Shown here: piece by piece, positions 15,287 through 17,292 of the stretch
How positions within the stretch are numbered: position 1 is the stretch's first letter
Layout: the number at the start of each line of letters is the position of its first letter
NCBI GenBank assembly: GCA_910584965.1
Contig: CAJUDZ010000015.1
Coordinates: 1 to 17,292, forward strand
Reading direction: 5' to 3'
DNA: 17,292 bases
DNA from: an uncultured Lachnospiraceae bacterium
Lineage (GTDB): Bacteria > Bacillota > Clostridia > Lachnospirales > Lachnospiraceae
Program-made: the position numbers and the translations under genes
The notes under the pieces: model-generated
Database searches by the model: none
Told to the model about the DNA's origin: nothing
Seen by the model: the letters and a program-made list of their open reading frames with translations, nothing else

Positions 15287-15398
15287 AAGTACCTCCCTGG
15301 CCTTTCTCTTAACCTGCCGCATTTGCTGCCATAAGGCATAAATCACGATTGAAATCTTTGTTTTCAACCTTTTTTCGGATAAAAGGATTTATATTCAT

Positions 15399-15426
15399 GA
15401 AGAATGGCTCCTCAGAGCCATTCTTC
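15399..15426 (-). terminator. Perfect 12-bp hairpin between tktC and rpe
   Basis: GAAGAATGGCTC and GAGCCATTCTTC pair perfectly around a CTCA loop. It begins about 20 bases after the tktC stop. No T-run follows directly on the minus strand (a CCTTTTAT comes later), so it may be a weak terminator, an RNA-stabilising 3' end or a processing site rather than a standard terminator. Confidence 0.5.
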
Positions 15427-15448
15427 TATGTAAAAACCTATGGAAATC

Positions 15449-16387
15449 TTATACAAATTCCTTAACTTTCGAGTAAATGCCTTTACCGTCCAGGCCGTAT
15501 TTCTCAACCAGCGCCGCCGCCGTACCGGATTCGCCGAATACATCCTGCATACCGATTTTCATAACGCGGGTCGGATGGTTTTCTGCCAGACAGTCGCATA
15601 CCGCGCTGCCGAGTCCGCCGATTACGCTGTGCTCCTCCGCGGTAACTACCTTGCCGGTCTTCTTTGCGGATGCAATAATCAGGTCTTTATCAAGCGGTTT
15701 GATAGTATGGATATTGATGACTTCCGCGCTGATGCCGTCTGCCGCAAGCATTTGAGCCGCTTCCAGTGCAGAAGCTACGGTGATGCCGCTCGCAACGATA
15801 GTCACGTCGCTTCCTTCTTTTAACAGAACGCCCTTGCCGATTTCAAATTTGTAATCGGGTCTGTCGTTAATCACCGGAACCGCCGCACGTCCGAATCTTA
15901 AATATACGGGGCCTTCTTTCTCGATCGCCGCTCTGACAGCCGCTTTCGCTTCCACATCGTCTGCCGGAACGATAACCGTCATGCCCGGAATGGTTCTCAT
16001 CAACGCCACATCTTCGTTGCACTGATGGGTCGCGCCGTCTTCGCCTACCGTAATGCCCGCGTGGGTTCCGCCGATTTTTACGTTCAAATGCGGATAACCG
16101 ATGGAGTTACGAACCTGTTCAAAGTTACGGCCCGCCGCGAACATCGCGAATGAGCTGATAAAAGGCACTTTGCCGCAGGTAGCAAGCCCCGCCGCGATGC
16201 CTGTCATATTACATTCCGCAATACCGCAGTCGATATGACGGTCAGGATATGCTTTCTGGAAAACGCCGGTCTTGGTCGCACCCGCGAGATCCGCATCCAA
16301 AACGACCAGATTCGGGAAATCCGCCCCGCATTCTACCAGCGCATTGCCATAGCTTTCTCTTGTTGCTATTTTCTTTACTTCTGACAT
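15449..16387 (-). CDS. Transketolase, C-terminal subunit
   Basis: A 312-residue subunit carrying the pyrimidine-binding and C-terminal domains of transketolase, which moves two-carbon units between sugar phosphates. The catalytic glutamate that activates thiamine diphosphate is E58 in GIAECNM. The stretch GEDGATHQ (115-122) supplies the substrate-pocket histidine H121. The last third (DVTIVASGITVASALEAAQ, TAEEHSVIGGLG) is the transketolase C-terminal domain. It starts 13 bases inside the N-terminal subunit gene, at ATG 16387, so the two are translationally coupled and should be made in equal amounts. Together the two chains match one fused transketolase of about 600 residues. A hairpin follows the stop codon. 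A related split family, 1-deoxyxylulose 5-phosphate synthase, is less likely because of length and motifs. Confidence 0.93.
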   Translation of the reverse strand: MSEVKKIATRESYGNALVECGADFPNLVVLDADLAGATKTGVFQKAYPDRHIDCGIAECNMTGIAAGLATCGKVPFISSFAMFAAGRNFEQVRNSIGYPHLNVKIGGTHAGITVGEDGATHQCNEDVALMRTIPGMTVIVPADDVEAKAAVRAAIEKEGPVYLRFGRAAVPVINDRPDYKFEIGKGVLLKEGSDVTIVASGITVASALEAAQMLAADGISAEVINIHTIKPLDKDLIIASAKKTGKVVTAEEHSVIGGLGSAVCDCLAENHPTRVMKIGMQDVFGESGTAAALVEKYGLDGKGIYSKVKEFV

Positions 16388-17211
16388 AATGCTTCACCTA
16401 CTTTCTCCAAATCTGCCATTGCAACTGCATACTCCTCATCGTTTGGCGCTTTTCCATGCCAGCCCGCGCTGCCTTCCATAAAGGATACGCCTTTTCCTTT
16501 CAGCGTCTTGCAGATAATTGCCGTCGGCATGCCTTTGGTATTTTTTGCTTCCTTAAATGCCGCGTCGATCTGGTCAAAATCATTGCCGTCAATATTAATC
16601 ACATGGAAGTTGAATGCTTCAAATTTTTTATCGATCGGGTAAGGAGAGCATACGTCGTCGATCTTACCGTCGATCTGTAATCCGTTGTTATCCACGATGA
16701 CTACCAGGTTATCCAGTTTTCTGTGGCCGGCAAACATGGATGCTTCCCATACCTGTCCTTCCTGAATCTCACCATCACCGAGCAGCGTGTAAACCCTGTA
16801 ATCTTTATTGTCCATTTTTCCGGCAAGCGCCATGCCTACCGCCGCGGAAATACCCTGTCCGAGGGAGCCCGATGACATATCGACGCCCGGCGTCTCCTGC
16901 ATACAGGGATGTCCCTGTAAATAGGAACCGAGATGACGCAATGTCGGCAGATCCTCTACCGGAAAATACCCACGGTTTGCAAGCACGGAATACAGACCGG
17001 GAGCCGTGTGTCCTTTGGACAGTACAAACCGGTCTCTGCCTTCCATCCTGGGATTTTTCGGATCAATATTCATTTCCTCAAAATACAGATAAGTAAAAAT
17101 ATCCGCAGCAGATAAGGAGCCGCCCGGGTGTCCGGCCTTCGCGCCATGTACTGCTGTGACAATACCTTTACGAACTTCATTAGCTGTTTTTTGTAACTCT
17201 AACTTGTTCAT
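16375..17211 (-). CDS. Transketolase, N-terminal (thiamine diphosphate-binding) subunit
   Basis: A 278-residue subunit holding the pyrophosphate-binding domain of transketolase. The thiamine diphosphate / Mg motif begins at GDGEIQEG (GDG at 145-147) and ends with the DNN at 174-176. H28 in AGHPGGSLSA, SKGHTAPGLY and GSLGQGIS are conserved parts of the active site. H252 lies in GWHGKAPND near the C-terminus. The ATG at 17211 is preceded by GGAGG six bases away, and the family begins there with NKLELQKTANEVRKGI. It overlaps the C-terminal subunit gene by 13 bases, and starts only 17 bases after the stop codon of an upstream gene, so an operon reaching beyond the right edge is likely. It acts with rpe in the non-oxidative pentose phosphate pathway. 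Confidence 0.95.
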   Translation of the reverse strand: MNKLELQKTANEVRKGIVTAVHGAKAGHPGGSLSAADIFTYLYFEEMNIDPKNPRMEGRDRFVLSKGHTAPGLYSVLANRGYFPVEDLPTLRHLGSYLQGHPCMQETPGVDMSSGSLGQGISAAVGMALAGKMDNKDYRVYTLLGDGEIQEGQVWEASMFAGHRKLDNLVVIVDNNGLQIDGKIDDVCSPYPIDKKFEAFNFHVINIDGNDFDQIDAAFKEAKNTKGMPTAIICKTLKGKGVSFMEGSAGWHGKAPNDEEYAVAMADLEKVGEALCQK

Positions 17212-17228
17212 TGTCAACCTCCATGCTT

Positions 17229-17292
17229 TCATTTTATACTTTTGCTACTCGCAAACCCGCGCTTCCGCACTATCTCCCCGATTTCATCGGGC
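17229..17292 (-). CDS. C-terminal end of an unidentified upstream gene
   Basis: The minus strand is open from the right edge to a TGA at 17229-17231 and reads PDEIGEIVRKRGFASSKSIK. The stop lies 17 bases before the transketolase start, with the transketolase binding site filling the gap. That is typical operon spacing and is the main reason to believe the frame is real. Twenty residues are too few to name the product. Confidence 0.45.
   Translation of the reverse strand, partial: PDEIGEIVRKRGFASSKSIK

Overview
The window looks like chromosomal DNA of a low-to-mid-GC clostridial Firmicute, most likely a Lachnospiraceae-like gut anaerobe. The clues are a T-box leader in front of methionyl-tRNA synthetase, a transketolase split into two subunits, a methionine aminopeptidase with an N-terminal SEC-C zinc motif, a YesL (DUF624) protein, a YpuA-like DUF1002 protein, an MsmX/UgpC-type ABC ATPase, and strong AGGAGG-type ribosome binding sites. 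Almost every gene is on the minus strand. The two exceptions are a small DUF3892 gene and a damaged PD-(D/E)XK nuclease gene. Species identity is inference.

Layout from left to right (minus-strand genes are transcribed right to left). 1-268: 5' part of the sugar ABC transporter ATPase, with its own promoter. 512-2669: a coupled pair, YesL-like membrane protein then a Cache-type GGDEF diguanylate cyclase. 2784-5564: D-lactate dehydrogenase, a GNAT acetyltransferase and a tandem HD / HD-GYP protein, so a c-di-GMP maker and a likely c-di-GMP breaker sit side by side. 5701-7765: an alpha/beta hydrolase and a secreted DUF1002 protein, closed by a strong terminator. 7901-10431: metG with a complete T-box control region (promoter, Stem I with an AUG specifier, UGGU antiterminator bulge, 14-bp terminator).

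10562-13653 is the accessory-looking part. It holds a DUF3892 protein, a single-pass membrane coiled-coil protein with ten 14-residue repeats, an almost gene-free stretch of about 390 bases, and a plus-strand nuclease gene whose start lies in a different frame from its catalytic body. 13690-17292 returns to housekeeping: methionine aminopeptidase, ribulose-phosphate 3-epimerase, the two transketolase subunits, and the last 20 codons of an unidentified gene just upstream of them.

The genes fit three themes. The first is central carbon metabolism: the non-oxidative pentose phosphate genes rpe and tktN/tktC, D-lactate formation and sugar import. The second is translation: MetRS under tRNA control and N-terminal methionine removal. 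The third is c-di-GMP signalling. No clearly new system is proven here. The items most worth a second look are the broken nuclease with a possible DNA-recognition C-terminus, the recently expanded coiled-coil repeat protein beside it, and the c-di-GMP neighbourhood whose HD-GYP enzyme lacks the usual lysine of its HDIGK motif.
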